Positions 1-9,202 of a DNA stretch of 64,000 nt are shown here, piece after piece; position 1 is the first letter of the stretch; each line of letters starts with the position of its first letter. The translations under genes were made by a program, and so were the position numbers. Below the pieces are notes generated by a model. The model searched no databases and was not told the DNA's origin. It saw only the letters and a program-made list of their open reading frames with translations. The DNA is from Methanomassiliicoccales archaeon (GTDB lineage: Archaea; Thermoplasmatota; Thermoplasmata; Methanomassiliicoccales; UBA472): positions 62,001-126,000 of the forward strand of contig DASXVU010000048.1 in NCBI GenBank assembly GCA_036504055.1, given 5' to 3'.

Positions 1-1
1 A

Positions 2-1237
2 ATGGTCTTCCTGACCACTCTGCTGTCATTCCTGGCGGTCCTGTTCTCCTGGGATGTCGATGAACGAACCCACCAATACATGGGCCTGATGCTCATCCTG
101 GAGGTCGGCGTCATGGGAGTGTTCACAGCGATGGACTACTTCCTGTTCTACGTCTTCTGGGAGGTCGTGCTGATCCCGATGTATTTCCTCATAGCGGTAT
201 GGGGAGGTCCAAGGCGGGCGTACGCATCGATCAAGTTCTTCATCTATACCCACATAGCGTCGCTAGTGATGCTGCTGGGGATACTGGCCCTCTACTTCGA
301 GGCAGCAACGCATCTGGGATATCATACGTTCGACATACAACAGATCGCGTCGGTGTCCGGACAGTTCGGCCAGTTCTTCCAGATCGTGGTGTTCGGAGCC
401 TTGTTCTTCGGATTCATCGTCAAGATGCCGATGGTCCCGTTCCATACTTGGCTTCCGGACGCCCACGTCGAGGCCCCGACCGCAGGGTCAGTGCTGCTGG
501 CGGGTCTGCTGCTTAAGATGGGTTCCTATGGTATCATCAGGATCTGTCTGCCTACCTTGCCATATGGCGCGAACCAGTACCAGATCGTGATGGTGATAAT
601 CGCCATCGTCTCCATCCTGTATGGCGCCATAATGTGTCTGGCCCAGAAGGACCTGAAGAAGATGGTCGCTTATTCATCGATCAGCCACATGGGCATAGTC
701 ATGCTAGGCATCGCCACCCTGGGAGAGCTGGGGATCGCCGCTGCCGTGTTCCAGATGTTCGCGCATGGTCTGATCACCGCCGTTCTCTTCATGATGTGCG
801 GCATCGTCGGTCACCACGTAGGCACCAGGAACATGCCGAGGCTTGGCGGCCTGGCTGCAAAGATGCCCTATGCCGCGGTGTTCATGATGATAGGGTTCAT
901 GGCCTCGCTCGGACTGCCTGGCATGGTTGGTTTCCTGGCGGAGTTCAGCGTATTCGTCGCGACCTTTGACGCGTTCGGATGGCTCCTGCTATTGCCCATA
1001 ATCAGCGTGGCGATCACCGCCGCCTATTACATCTGGGCCATGCAGAAGACACTGTTCGGACCGCTCACCAAGGAGGTCGACCTGGAACATGTCCATGACA
1101 TCACCTGGTTCGAGGCCGCCCCGCTGGTCATACTGAGCGCATTGATCGTTCTGTTCGGGATTCTGCCGGCGCTGATCTTCGACTATATCACGCCGTCGGT
1201 CAAATTACTGACCGCCGTCGTCCTGGGAGGCGCTTAA
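2..1237 (+). CDS. nuoM: Complex I-like antiporter subunit NuoM/FpoM (5' truncated)
   Basis: Membrane subunit of a NADH- or F420H2-type complex I that is thought to move protons through an antiporter-like channel. The 411 residues present are almost all hydrophobic helices. The conserved channel residues are visible: the glutamate in FWEVVLIP (about residue 54), the lysine at 141 in KMPMVPFHTWLPDAH, and the KDLKKMVAYSSISHMG loop. The family is usually 480-510 residues and the first helices are missing, so the gene probably begins before the window and the first in-frame ATG is internal. It is followed one base later by nuoN, which implies one transcript. The electron-input subunits are outside the window, so NADH, ferredoxin or F420H2 as donor cannot be told apart. 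Confidence 0.93.
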   Translation: MVFLTTLLSFLAVLFSWDVDERTHQYMGLMLILEVGVMGVFTAMDYFLFYVFWEVVLIPMYFLIAVWGGPRRAYASIKFFIYTHIASLVMLLGILALYFEAATHLGYHTFDIQQIASVSGQFGQFFQIVVFGALFFGFIVKMPMVPFHTWLPDAHVEAPTAGSVLLAGLLLKMGSYGIIRICLPTLPYGANQYQIVMVIIAIVSILYGAIMCLAQKDLKKMVAYSSISHMGIVMLGIATLGELGIAAAVFQMFAHGLITAVLFMMCGIVGHHVGTRNMPRLGGLAAKMPYAAVFMMIGFMASLGLPGMVGFLAEFSVFVATFDAFGWLLLLPIISVAITAAYYIWAMQKTLFGPLTKEVDLEHVHDITWFEAAPLVILSALIVLFGILPALIFDYITPSVKLLTAVVLGGA

Positions 1238-1238
1238 G

Positions 1239-2723
1239 ATGATCGATATTCAAGCAATCCGTCCTGAGATCATAGTGGCGCTGTTCGCCGTGCTGGTACC
1301 GGCGGTCGGGCTGTTGACCAAGAACAGCAGCAAGATATGCGCGGCGTTCTCGCTGGTAGGGGTTGGCCTAGCGTTCCTAGACGTCTTCATGTTCGTCTAC
1401 AACAACAATGGAGCGGTCAGCATAAGTGGTGGCATGCTAAGTCTTGACCAGTTCTCCGCGCTGTTCATGATGATCTTCCTGGCGGTGGCGTTCTACGTCA
1501 TTCTGGCCTCGGCCCGCTTCATCCAGGAGGACCGGCACCAGCCGGAGTTCTACTCCCTGATCATGATCGCCACCATAGGCATGATGATAGTGGCAAGCTC
1601 CAACGACCTGATCACCCTGTTCGTCGGTATCGAGCTGACCAGCATAACCTCCTACGCCTTGGTGGCCTTCAGGAAGAAGGACGTCAAGGGAGCGGAGGCG
1701 GCGGTCAAGTACTTCATCATCGGAGGGCTGTCCTCGGGTCTGGCCCTGTTCGGCATATCCTTGCTGTATGGTGTCGCCCACTCGACCACGTTCACGGGAG
1801 TGGCCCAGGCAGTGGTGATGAACTCCCCGATGCAGCCAGTGATCTTCCTGGCCCTGATAATGATCGTCGCGGGCTTCGGTTTCAAGGTGGCGATCGTTCC
1901 GTTCCACATGTGGGCCCCGGACGTATACGAAGGTGCCCCAACCACCGTCACGGCCATGCTGGCCGGCGGCAGCAAGAAGATGGGTTTCATCGCCCTGTTC
2001 AAGGTGTTGCTGATCGGTCTCTTCGCCATTAAGTCCAACTGGGACGTTCTGATCGGTATCGTGGCCATAGCGACGATGACGGTCGGCAACCTGGCGGCCA
2101 TAAGCCAGACCAACATCAAGAGGATGCTGGCCTATTCGTCCATCGCCCAAGCGGGTTACATACTGATAGCGTTGCCAGTAGCAGCGGTATCGGACCCGAC
2201 GATCGGACAATATGCGCTGTCCGCAGGCATCATGCAGATCATGACCCACGCGTTCATGAAGGGAGGAGCATTCCTTATCGTGGCCACACTGGCGACGGTT
2301 GCCGTAGGGGAATCCATCAGCAACTACAAGGGATTGGCAAAGCGGACCCCGTTCATGGCGTTCGGTATGACCGTGCTGCTGTTCTCCCTGGCAGGGATAC
2401 CGCCACTGGCTGGTTTCTTCTCGAAGTTCGTCCTATTCTCATCCCCGATCGATGCATCTTCGATCCCGGGAAATGGATGGATGGTATGGCTGGCCATCGC
2501 TGCCATCGTCAACTCCGCCATATCCCTGTACTATTACGTACGGGTGGTCAAGTACATGTACGTGGACGAGGCAGAGGAAGGAACCCCGACGGAGAAGCTG
2601 AAACTACCGATCTCGATGGTCGCGGCTGTCGCCATATGCGTCTTCATGGTGGTCCTGATCGGTGTTTGGCCGGACCCGTTCTTTAATGCCGCTCAGCATG
2701 CGGCCGCGGCGTTCTTCGCATAA
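1239..2723 (+). CDS. nuoN: Complex I-like antiporter subunit NuoN/FpoN
   Basis: Second antiporter-type membrane subunit of the same complex, 494 residues and about 14 predicted helices, which is normal for the family. Conserved stretches include FVGIELTSITSYALVAF with its helix-5 glutamate, the KVAIVPFHMWAPDVYEGAP segment, and NIKRMLAYSSIAQAGY. The ATG follows the nuoM stop by one base, so translation is probably coupled. NuoM followed by NuoN is the usual end of nuo/fpo operons, and the T-rich tract downstream fits an operon end. No unusual feature was seen in the protein. Confidence 0.95.
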   Translation: MIDIQAIRPEIIVALFAVLVPAVGLLTKNSSKICAAFSLVGVGLAFLDVFMFVYNNNGAVSISGGMLSLDQFSALFMMIFLAVAFYVILASARFIQEDRHQPEFYSLIMIATIGMMIVASSNDLITLFVGIELTSITSYALVAFRKKDVKGAEAAVKYFIIGGLSSGLALFGISLLYGVAHSTTFTGVAQAVVMNSPMQPVIFLALIMIVAGFGFKVAIVPFHMWAPDVYEGAPTTVTAMLAGGSKKMGFIALFKVLLIGLFAIKSNWDVLIGIVAIATMTVGNLAAISQTNIKRMLAYSSIAQAGYILIALPVAAVSDPTIGQYALSAGIMQIMTHAFMKGGAFLIVATLATVAVGESISNYKGLAKRTPFMAFGMTVLLFSLAGIPPLAGFFSKFVLFSSPIDASSIPGNGWMVWLAIAAIVNSAISLYYYVRVVKYMYVDEAEEGTPTEKLKLPISMVAAVAICVFMVVLIGVWPDPFFNAAQHAAAAFFA

Positions 2724-2747
2724 GGGCGATAAATCCCAAACAAACAA

Positions 2748-2767
2748 TTTTCTTTTTCATTTTTTTA
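2748..2767 (+). terminator. T-rich terminator after nuoN
   Basis: A run made almost entirely of T, interrupted by C and A, begins about 25 bases after the nuoN stop. Archaeal RNA polymerase ends transcription at such U-tracts without needing a hairpin. No strong stem precedes it. Confidence 0.55.
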
Positions 2768-2860
2768 TGCTCCAGCAAGTGCTTTTGTAAGCATCATGCC
2801 TAACGACCAATCATGGCTTTCAAGACCCTGAAAATGGGTCTTTTTTCCAATGCCAGTAAT

Positions 2861-2870
2861 CTTAAGTATA
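2861..2870 (+). promoter_or_regulatory. TATA box for the prenyl synthase gene
   Basis: The sequence CTTAAGTATA lies about 25-30 bases before the ATG of the prenyl synthase. That distance puts the expected transcription start at or just before the start codon, so the mRNA is probably leaderless. This also supports the start chosen for the gene. Confidence 0.5.
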
Positions 2871-2892
2871 GATTGGACATTATCGAGCCTCG

Positions 2893-3858
2893 ATGGTTTC
2901 TACCTGGGATGCTCCTGTGCAAAAAGAGCTCATGCTGGTCGAGGAGCAGCTCCGTGAAAGTGTCCATTCAGAACAGCCGTTGCTCACCGAGATCAGCAAC
3001 TACATCATCACATCTGGCGGGAAGAGGATGCGCCCGGCGGTGGCGATACTGGTTTTCAAGGCGACCGGGGGGAAGGACCCGGAGAAGGTCATAAAGGTCG
3101 CGTCCGCCTTCGAGCTGATCCATAGCGCCACCCTCATCCATGACGATATAAACGACCATGGCGAGATGCGAAGAGGAAGACAGGCCGCCTACAAGAAGTA
3201 CGGCACCCAGAAGGCGCTCATCGCCGGAGATTTCCTGTTCGTCAAGAGCTTCGCATTGGGCGGGGCCTTCGATGAGAAGGTGATCGGCGTGGTCGCCGAC
3301 GCCTGCACCGGGATCGCTGAATCGGAAATACTCCAGAGCGATTACGAGCACGACCAGGAAACCAACGTGAACGTGTATATCAGCATCATAGAGGGCAAGA
3401 CCGCCAGGCCGTTCGAGGCCGGTGCCCGCGTGGGAAGTTACCTGGCCGACGCCACGCCTGCCGTCATGGAGGCGATGGGGAGCTACGGCATGAACATCGG
3501 CATAGCGTTCCAGATCGTAGACGACATCCTGGACGTGACCGGGGATGAGGCCTCCTTGGGCAAACCCCATGGGATTGACATCGTCGACGGCAAGCCGACC
3601 CTTCCGCTGATCATCGCCATGCAGGACAAGGTCCATGGTGCACGCATCAAGGAGATATTCAGGAAAGAGAAGAAATCTCCGGAGGAGGTCGCCGAGGCGA
3701 TCGCACTGGTCAAGAAGACCAAAGCCCTAGAGGAATCGTCGGACATGGCAGAGGAATACGCGAACAAAGCGCTTCTTGACCTTGAGGTCCTGCGTCCTTC
3801 CGATTACAAAGAGGCCTTGAAGGCCCTCACAAAGGCTATCCTGGACCGGAAGTCATGA
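2893..3858 (+). CDS. Geranylgeranyl diphosphate synthase family prenyltransferase
   Basis: Condenses isopentenyl diphosphate with allylic diphosphates to make the C20 (or longer) chains of archaeal ether lipids. The 321 residues carry both aspartate-rich motifs: DDIND at 84-88 and DDILD at 210-214, with the GGKRMRP substrate motif near 42-48. The fifth residue before the first motif is alanine (79) rather than an aromatic, which favours C20 or longer over farnesyl products. It is followed by a geranylgeranyl reductase, which fits lipid synthesis. A longer-chain product such as a quinone side chain cannot be excluded from sequence alone. Confidence 0.92.
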   Translation: MVSTWDAPVQKELMLVEEQLRESVHSEQPLLTEISNYIITSGGKRMRPAVAILVFKATGGKDPEKVIKVASAFELIHSATLIHDDINDHGEMRRGRQAAYKKYGTQKALIAGDFLFVKSFALGGAFDEKVIGVVADACTGIAESEILQSDYEHDQETNVNVYISIIEGKTARPFEAGARVGSYLADATPAVMEAMGSYGMNIGIAFQIVDDILDVTGDEASLGKPHGIDIVDGKPTLPLIIAMQDKVHGARIKEIFRKEKKSPEEVAEAIALVKKTKALEESSDMAEEYANKALLDLEVLRPSDYKEALKALTKAILDRKS

Positions 3859-3900
3859 ACCGGTGTAACACGATCCATCTAAGATCATGAGGCGTTTCTA

Positions 3901-4992
3901 ATGGCCAAGGTTGTCAAGGTCGATGTGGTGGTCGTAGGGGCCGGTCCGGCCGGAAGCACAGCCGCCGAGCATGCCGCGTTGGGCGGTGCGCAGGTCCTGA
4001 TATTGGAGAAACGGCCCAAGGTCGGGGTCCCGGTCCGCTGCGGCGAGTTCATGCCCTCTGTGGAAGAGATCCGGACCATCTTTCCTAAGGCCACCGACCT
4101 GGAATCACTGTTCGACGTTCCCGGGACTCTTCACTCCCTTTCCACCGAGATGATACGGATATACTCTCCCCGGATGACCCGATGGGAGGTCCCTTTCGCC
4201 GGCTATACCACGGACCGGGACCTTTTCGATCAGCATCTGGCATCGAGGGCGGTCAAGGCGGGCGCGGATCTCCGTACCGACCTGGCCTGCACCAAGGTGA
4301 CCGGCAGCATCGTTTCCACACCTGAGATGGACATCGAGGCGAAGGTCGTGATCGGAGCGGACGGGCCCCTTTCCCTGGTAGGCAAGAGCCTGGGATACGG
4401 ACGATCGACCGATCTCTGTCCAGGTGTTTCGCTGCAGGTGAGGGCGGACTTCGAACCGATCCCGGAGATGTACTTCGGGACGGTCGCGCCCGGCGGCTAT
4501 GCCTGGATATTGCCGAAAAAGGTAGGCGCCAACGTCGGGCTGGGCGTCGCACCTCATTTCTCCAAGATGGCGGTCGGGGAGTACTTCGAACAGTTCATGA
4601 AGATCAAGAACCTCAGCAGTGACCAACCGCTCATGGGGAAGCTCATCCCCATGTCCGGACCGATCAAACGGACGGTCATCGGCAACTCCCTGGTGGTGGG
4701 CGACGCCGCCGGTCAGGTCATGGCGGTGAACGGCGGAGGCATCCCGATATCGATGATATGCGGCAGGATAGCCGGACAGGCAGCCGCTGACACTGTCACA
4801 AAGGGTCTGCCGTTGACGGCGTACGAGGACAGGTGGAGGAGGGAGATCTATAAGCCTTTGGCCAGTGCCGTGCACACCAAATGGCTGGCCAACACCTGTT
4901 TCGGAAGCCAGTGGCGCCTGGAATGGGCGATGCGTCTTTTGGGTCAGAGGCGCATCAACAAGCTCATACGCTGCAAACCGGTTCTCCCATAA
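3901..4992 (+). CDS. Geranylgeranyl reductase family FAD protein
   Basis: Flavoprotein that hydrogenates the double bonds of geranylgeranyl chains in archaeal membrane lipids. The N-terminus has the FAD-binding VVVGAGPAGSTAAEHAA motif and an ELEKRP-like acidic strand end (LILEKRPKVG). The family motif GVPVRCGEF follows at about residues 41-49, and the second FAD motif VVGDAAGQVMAVNGGG is near 270. At 363 residues it is slightly short of the usual 390-400. A GAGG element precedes the ATG. It sits 42 bases after the prenyl synthase, so both probably act in the same lipid pathway. Confidence 0.9.
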   Translation: MAKVVKVDVVVVGAGPAGSTAAEHAALGGAQVLILEKRPKVGVPVRCGEFMPSVEEIRTIFPKATDLESLFDVPGTLHSLSTEMIRIYSPRMTRWEVPFAGYTTDRDLFDQHLASRAVKAGADLRTDLACTKVTGSIVSTPEMDIEAKVVIGADGPLSLVGKSLGYGRSTDLCPGVSLQVRADFEPIPEMYFGTVAPGGYAWILPKKVGANVGLGVAPHFSKMAVGEYFEQFMKIKNLSSDQPLMGKLIPMSGPIKRTVIGNSLVVGDAAGQVMAVNGGGIPISMICGRIAGQAAADTVTKGLPLTAYEDRWRREIYKPLASAVHTKWLANTCFGSQWRLEWAMRLLGQRRINKLIRCKPVLP

Positions 4993-5002
4993 GGGTGAAC
5001 AG

Positions 5003-5488
5003 ATGGACAGGGAACATGGTCATGACCGGACGGCCAAGGGAGTTGACGGCCCATCATCGGTTCTCGGTCCCAGCGAATCACTGGTCCAGATATGGAAAGG
5101 TTATAGCCCGTCCCGCGAATCGATGAGAACCTCCATGGGGTCCAGGGTCCTGCGGGGCGAAAGGAACGTGGGAGCGCCGGAGCCGGCGTTGCTGGTGCTC
5201 ACTGACCGGCGATTGCTGATATTGGTCCTCAAGGGGATCTTCCGCAGGAAATACGTCCTTGTAGAGTCCGGGCCATTGGAGAAGATGGACCAGGTGGAGA
5301 CAGTGGGTCCATATCGTACCGACGTGCGGATCAAGGGAGATTGGGGCTACCATTCCTTCGTGGAGTTCAACCGGCCGATAAGGACCGACAGCCAGACGCT
5401 GGAGGAGAACGGCATCGAGGACCCGGACGGGGTCAGGAAGCTCATCAAGGCCGGTTCGGAAAAGGCCAAGCTGATGGCCAAGAAGTGA
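5003..5488 (+). CDS. PH-domain-like small protein, function unknown
   Basis: A 161-residue soluble protein with no named function. The ATG was chosen because it lies ten bases after the reductase stop behind a GGTGAACAG element; longer versions of the frame run back inside the reductase gene. The centre (ALLVLTDRRLLILVLKGIF and following strands) resembles the beta-sandwich of bacterial PH (YdbT/bPH-like) domains, which is inference from pattern only. The C-terminus is lysine-rich. Its stop lies five bases from the end of the convergent radical SAM gene. Confidence 0.65.
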   Translation: MDREHGHDRTAKGVDGPSSVLGPSESLVQIWKGYSPSRESMRTSMGSRVLRGERNVGAPEPALLVLTDRRLLILVLKGIFRRKYVLVESGPLEKMDQVETVGPYRTDVRIKGDWGYHSFVEFNRPIRTDSQTLEENGIEDPDGVRKLIKAGSEKAKLMAKK

Positions 5489-5493
5489 TCGCT

Positions 5494-7218
5494 CTATTTT
5501 CTGCCCCTTTTGCCTTTCATCAGCCCGAGCACAGCACGCGGAACGCTGCGAACGACCCCTTTGGACGCCCATTCGAGATCGGTCTTCTGGCATATGGTCG
5601 ATTCCATCAGCTCCTCGGTCTCGACCTTCAACGAGCGGAACGCTTCCTGACGCTCCCGCTCGTCCTTCATCTTCACGATGCCGTCTATGCGCGCCATCAT
5701 CTTCCGGGCGTTGTCCGACCGTGTCAGACGCAGATCGAGCTCTTCCCGTCCGATCTGGTTGCACTCGAATCGCACGTTGTTCAGGATGTCGGCCGCATCA
5801 TAGGAGGCGTCCGCGATCTGGTCCCGGTCCATCCATTCCGTTTCATAGGAAAGGACGTACTTCCATGAGGGTGACAGCAGCCGGGTGCGATGCTCCTCCA
5901 ACGTCCGGGCCAACGACCGGTACCCGAACTTGGATGGGTTCTCGAAGATGGTGCTGCCGGGGTCCAGGAATGGCGCCAGCGGCGATGTGAAAACGAACAG
6001 CCTCTCGTCGTTCCCCACCATCTCGTACATCTTGCGCGAATATTCCGCACTGGCCAAGGCTGATTCCCGGGTCTGCTGGGGGAGTCCGATCATGAAGAAC
6101 AGGTCGAACCTTTCCGCCCCATGGTCCAGGGCGCTCATTACCGAGCGTTCCATGCTCGGCGTGTCGAACCGCCGGCCCAATGCGTTCCTCACCTTCTCGT
6201 CATGGGAGTCGGGAGAGAATTCCACCGAGAAGGATTCAAGTGAGCTCTGGGCCATGGAATAGAACTCATCGTTCGCCGGGGTGAACGTTTCCAGGATGAG
6301 CTGGTTCCTGATCCCCAGCTCCTTCGCTTCCTTGAAGAAGCGTTCAGCGTAGCCCTTGCCGTTCTGTCGCAGGTCGCCGACCACGAAGGTGGGCGATCTC
6401 AGATACTGTTGGATGTTGTAAACGTCCGCGGCCACCTTCTCCGGTGAACGGAAAGCCGGCCGCTCCCTGCCGAGGAAACCCTTCATGGCCGAACAGGAGC
6501 CGCCGCAGACCGCACACTGGACGGAGCATCCCCTGACCGTGAACACGGAGGTGATCGGGTAGCGGTCCCAGTCCTTGAACGGCTTGAACCCTTCCAGGTC
6601 CCGGTGTCTGATGACCGATCTGACGATCCATCCGTAGTCCACATCCAGATGGTCCAGGTCTTTCGGTACGTAGGTAAGTTCATTGAAATGTGCTTTGCCG
6701 GAACCGTCCTTCCAGGTCAGGTTCTGGACGTTCTCCAGCGGAGTGCCCTTCTCCAGAGCATGCATCAGCTCGGTCACCGGCTCTTCGGTCGAATCGCCCC
6801 TCAACACCAGGTCGACCTGTGGATACTGGATCAGTTCCTTGTGGTAATAGGTCGATGAGAAACCGCCCATGAGGATATTGGCATCCGGATGCAGCTTCCT
6901 TATCAGCTTCGCCACTTCCAGCGCCCCCTGTGCATGGGGCAGCCAATGCAGGTCGATGCCGAAGACTGCCGAATCGAGCTTGGAGATGACCTTCTCCACG
7001 TCCAGGTTCCGGTCGTTCAGCATCATGCTGGCGAGGTTGGTGATCCGGACCTTGAATCCCGCCTCGTTCAGGGCGGTGGCCATCGTCGTGAACCCGATCG
7101 GATACATCTCGAAGACCGGCGTGGAGGGCACCAGGTCGCTGACCGGGCCATAGAACAGGAATTCCTTTCTGAAGTCGTAGACGCTCGGAGCATGTATGAA
7201 TATGAGGTCTTCCCGCAA
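5494..7218 (-). CDS. B12-binding radical SAM protein, Ta0216 type
   Basis: Radical SAM enzyme with an N-terminal cobalamin-binding-like Rossmann domain (about residues 1-160, with LMGGFSSTYYHKEL) and a [4Fe-4S] motif RGCSVQCAVC, cysteines 231, 235 and 238. The 574-residue length and motif context match the uncharacterised family first noted in Thermoplasma acidophilum (Ta0216). The start is TTG behind a GGGGGA element; no in-frame ATG is near. It is the last of three minus-strand genes after the TiaS-like protein and cis-prenyl synthase. A role in lipid or cofactor modification is possible, but the substrate is unknown. Confidence 0.8.
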   Translation of the reverse strand: MREDLIFIHAPSVYDFRKEFLFYGPVSDLVPSTPVFEMYPIGFTTMATALNEAGFKVRITNLASMMLNDRNLDVEKVISKLDSAVFGIDLHWLPHAQGALEVAKLIRKLHPDANILMGGFSSTYYHKELIQYPQVDLVLRGDSTEEPVTELMHALEKGTPLENVQNLTWKDGSGKAHFNELTYVPKDLDHLDVDYGWIVRSVIRHRDLEGFKPFKDWDRYPITSVFTVRGCSVQCAVCGGSCSAMKGFLGRERPAFRSPEKVAADVYNIQQYLRSPTFVVGDLRQNGKGYAERFFKEAKELGIRNQLILETFTPANDEFYSMAQSSLESFSVEFSPDSHDEKVRNALGRRFDTPSMERSVMSALDHGAERFDLFFMIGLPQQTRESALASAEYSRKMYEMVGNDERLFVFTSPLAPFLDPGSTIFENPSKFGYRSLARTLEEHRTRLLSPSWKYVLSYETEWMDRDQIADASYDAADILNNVRFECNQIGREELDLRLTRSDNARKMMARIDGIVKMKDERERQEAFRSLKVETEELMESTICQKTDLEWASKGVVRSVPRAVLGLMKGKRGRK

Positions 7219-7263
7219 GCGATGTCCCCCGGTGCGACGAGAAAATGTTGTGTGTATTAAAAC

Positions 7264-7959
7264 TCACTTGCCGAAGCGACGTTGCCTCAGTTGGTATGAC
7301 CGGATGGCCCTCATGAAATCGACCTTTCGGAAACCGGGCCAATAGACGTCGGTGAAGTACAGTTCCGCATAGGCCAGCTGCCACAGCAGAAAGTTAGATA
7401 TGCGCTCTTCCCCCGAGGTGCGGAGGATCAGGTCCGGGTCGGGGAAATCGGCGGTGTACAGGAACTTGGAGAACACTTCCTCATCGATATCCTCCACCTG
7501 CATCTTTCCATCCTTCACCGCCTCGGCGATCTGCTTGATCGCCTGGATGATCTCCTGCCTGCTTCCATAGGCGATGGCGATGTTGTAGAAGTAGGAGTCG
7601 TATTGCTTGGTGGCCTCCTCAGCCACCTGTATGGCTTTCTGGACCCTTCTGGGGAGGAGCTCGCGCTGCCCGATCACGGTCAAACGGATATGGTACCTAT
7701 GGATCCTTTCGTCCGTCGATAGCCGCTTGAAGTTGTCCTCGAACAGGTTCATCAGGTACTCGATCTCTTCCGGGTCCCGGTTGAGGTTCTCCGTGCTGAA
7801 TGCGTAGACCGTGAGGATCTTGACGCCCAGCTCACGGCACCATTCCATGACCTCCTCGAGCTTGTCCTTGCCCTTGATGTGGCCCTCGGTGGCGCTGAGA
7901 CCGAACTCCTTGGCGAAACGGCGGTTCCCGTCCATGATGATGGCTACGTGCTTTGGCAC
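7264..7959 (-). CDS. uppS: Archaeal cis-prenyl diphosphate synthase (UppS)
   Basis: Makes long-chain cis-polyprenyl diphosphate, the lipid carrier for glycan assembly. The catalytic AIIMDGNRRFA motif opens the protein and RTSGEERISNFLLWQ lies near the C-terminus, both diagnostic. The GTG start given has a GAGGAGGG element seven bases before it and yields 231 residues. Archaeal family members normally carry about 25-30 more N-terminal residues, and that homologous stretch (ITRVIANTAFQTYERKLQKE) can be read in frame upstream. Between an in-frame TAA at 8059-8061 and the GTG there is, however, no ATG, GTG or TTG. Either the real start is unusual or the gene is shortened. See the finding. Confidence 0.9.
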   Translation of the reverse strand: MPKHVAIIMDGNRRFAKEFGLSATEGHIKGKDKLEEVMEWCRELGVKILTVYAFSTENLNRDPEEIEYLMNLFEDNFKRLSTDERIHRYHIRLTVIGQRELLPRRVQKAIQVAEEATKQYDSYFYNIAIAYGSRQEIIQAIKQIAEAVKDGKMQVEDIDEEVFSKFLYTADFPDPDLILRTSGEERISNFLLWQLAYAELYFTDVYWPGFRKVDFMRAIRSYQLRQRRFGK

Positions 7960-8088
7960 CAGGCCCTCCTCTATCTCTTTCTGGAGCTTGCGCTCATAGG
8001 TCTGGAACGCCGTATTGGCTATGACCCGGGTGATCTCGCTCTTTACCGTACCTGCACCTTACCCTCTTGCCAACACTTCCACGCTCAT

Positions 8089-9042
8089 TTAGTTTTCGAA
8101 ATCCTCGGGCAGACCGGATGCCCTCAATCCCAGGTCGAAGCACCCGATCGCCGCCACGGCACCGATGGCGCCGCCCTTTCCGGTTATCTCGAATATCCTG
8201 ACCCCGTTCTGTTCTGCGACCCTATATGCGGAATCCACCTTGTATAGAATGCTCTTCGCTTCCCAGCCGTACTTGACCAGCGGATCGGGGACCCTGAGGC
8301 CGACGAATGCCGCCACCACCGTGTGATCGGAAAGCGTTTCCTTCCGGACGCCCTCCACAAAATATCGTATCAGTTCTTCCGCGTCCTTTTCCGGGACGGC
8401 GAAGGATACTGCCGATGAAGTGCAATTGCTGGTCTTCTCTGGTGCGTCCGGGTTAAGCTGGATGATCTTGTGCTCCAGGAAATGGCCGATCGGACAGGCC
8501 CTCGCCAATTTGAGGGCGGAGGCCCAGGTGGCCCCTTTTTCGCGGGTGTCGGTGTCGTCCACTCCGATGATCAGGCGTACCATCTTTGGAGTGACCACGG
8601 TGACCTCGATCCGGTGTGCCCCGCCTACCTTGATATCATCCGGATACTCCGCGCAGATCGTGCCCGGCCCCTGTGGCATGCACGCCCCGACCCCCACGCT
8701 CGCCCCGGCCAATCCAACCCAGGTGGTCCTGACGGTCTCTCCATCGATGCTCAGCGACCTCAGTCCCTGACCGCCGAGGTCCTTGGACGCGGCACCGAAC
8801 TTCAGTTCCCCCTCTCCTATGATCGTGTCCATGATGAGCGTGGTGCCCTCCACCCTGATCTTGGTGATGGCACCTTTGGCCCGCTTCCGGTTGACCGCAT
8901 CCCATTCCACCGGTCCCTTGGCGCTGCATTCCTCGATGATCTGGGCTATGCCGTTCTGAACGTCGACCATCGTGTAGATGCCGCGGCAGAAATATTGACC
9001 GAACTTTTGCTTGATCTCTTCTGGTTTGAGGATCTTGGTCAT
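8089..9042 (-). CDS. TiaS-like protein resembling methanogenesis marker protein 11
   Basis: A 317-residue protein with a GVDDTDTREKGATW motif (DDTD at 162-165), the metal/nucleotide motif of the TiaS tRNA-Ile2 agmatinylcytidine synthetase superfamily. In TiaS this motif is at the very N-terminus and the protein is over 400 residues with an OB fold and zinc ribbon. Here about 155 residues precede the motif and no zinc ribbon is seen. That layout is what I recall for the conserved protein called methanogenesis marker 11, so the gene is probably a paralogue and not TiaS itself. Function is unknown. The next frame on this strand begins with ATG directly after its TAA. Confidence 0.65.
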   Translation of the reverse strand: MTKILKPEEIKQKFGQYFCRGIYTMVDVQNGIAQIIEECSAKGPVEWDAVNRKRAKGAITKIRVEGTTLIMDTIIGEGELKFGAASKDLGGQGLRSLSIDGETVRTTWVGLAGASVGVGACMPQGPGTICAEYPDDIKVGGAHRIEVTVVTPKMVRLIIGVDDTDTREKGATWASALKLARACPIGHFLEHKIIQLNPDAPEKTSNCTSSAVSFAVPEKDAEELIRYFVEGVRKETLSDHTVVAAFVGLRVPDPLVKYGWEAKSILYKVDSAYRVAEQNGVRIFEITGKGGAIGAVAAIGCFDLGLRASGLPEDFEN

Positions 9043-9202
9043 CGGGTTAACCTTCTCGGAAGACCTTTGGTACCGGCGAAGATGGCATGGTCATTTATTT
9101 ACATTTCTAGGATTCTATGGTGCTGAACTGTGTATCTGCGCCAGAATCGGGATCGCTCCTGGTTCAGGCCATCGATATCCGCCTCTTCCAGACCCTCCGC
9201 CT

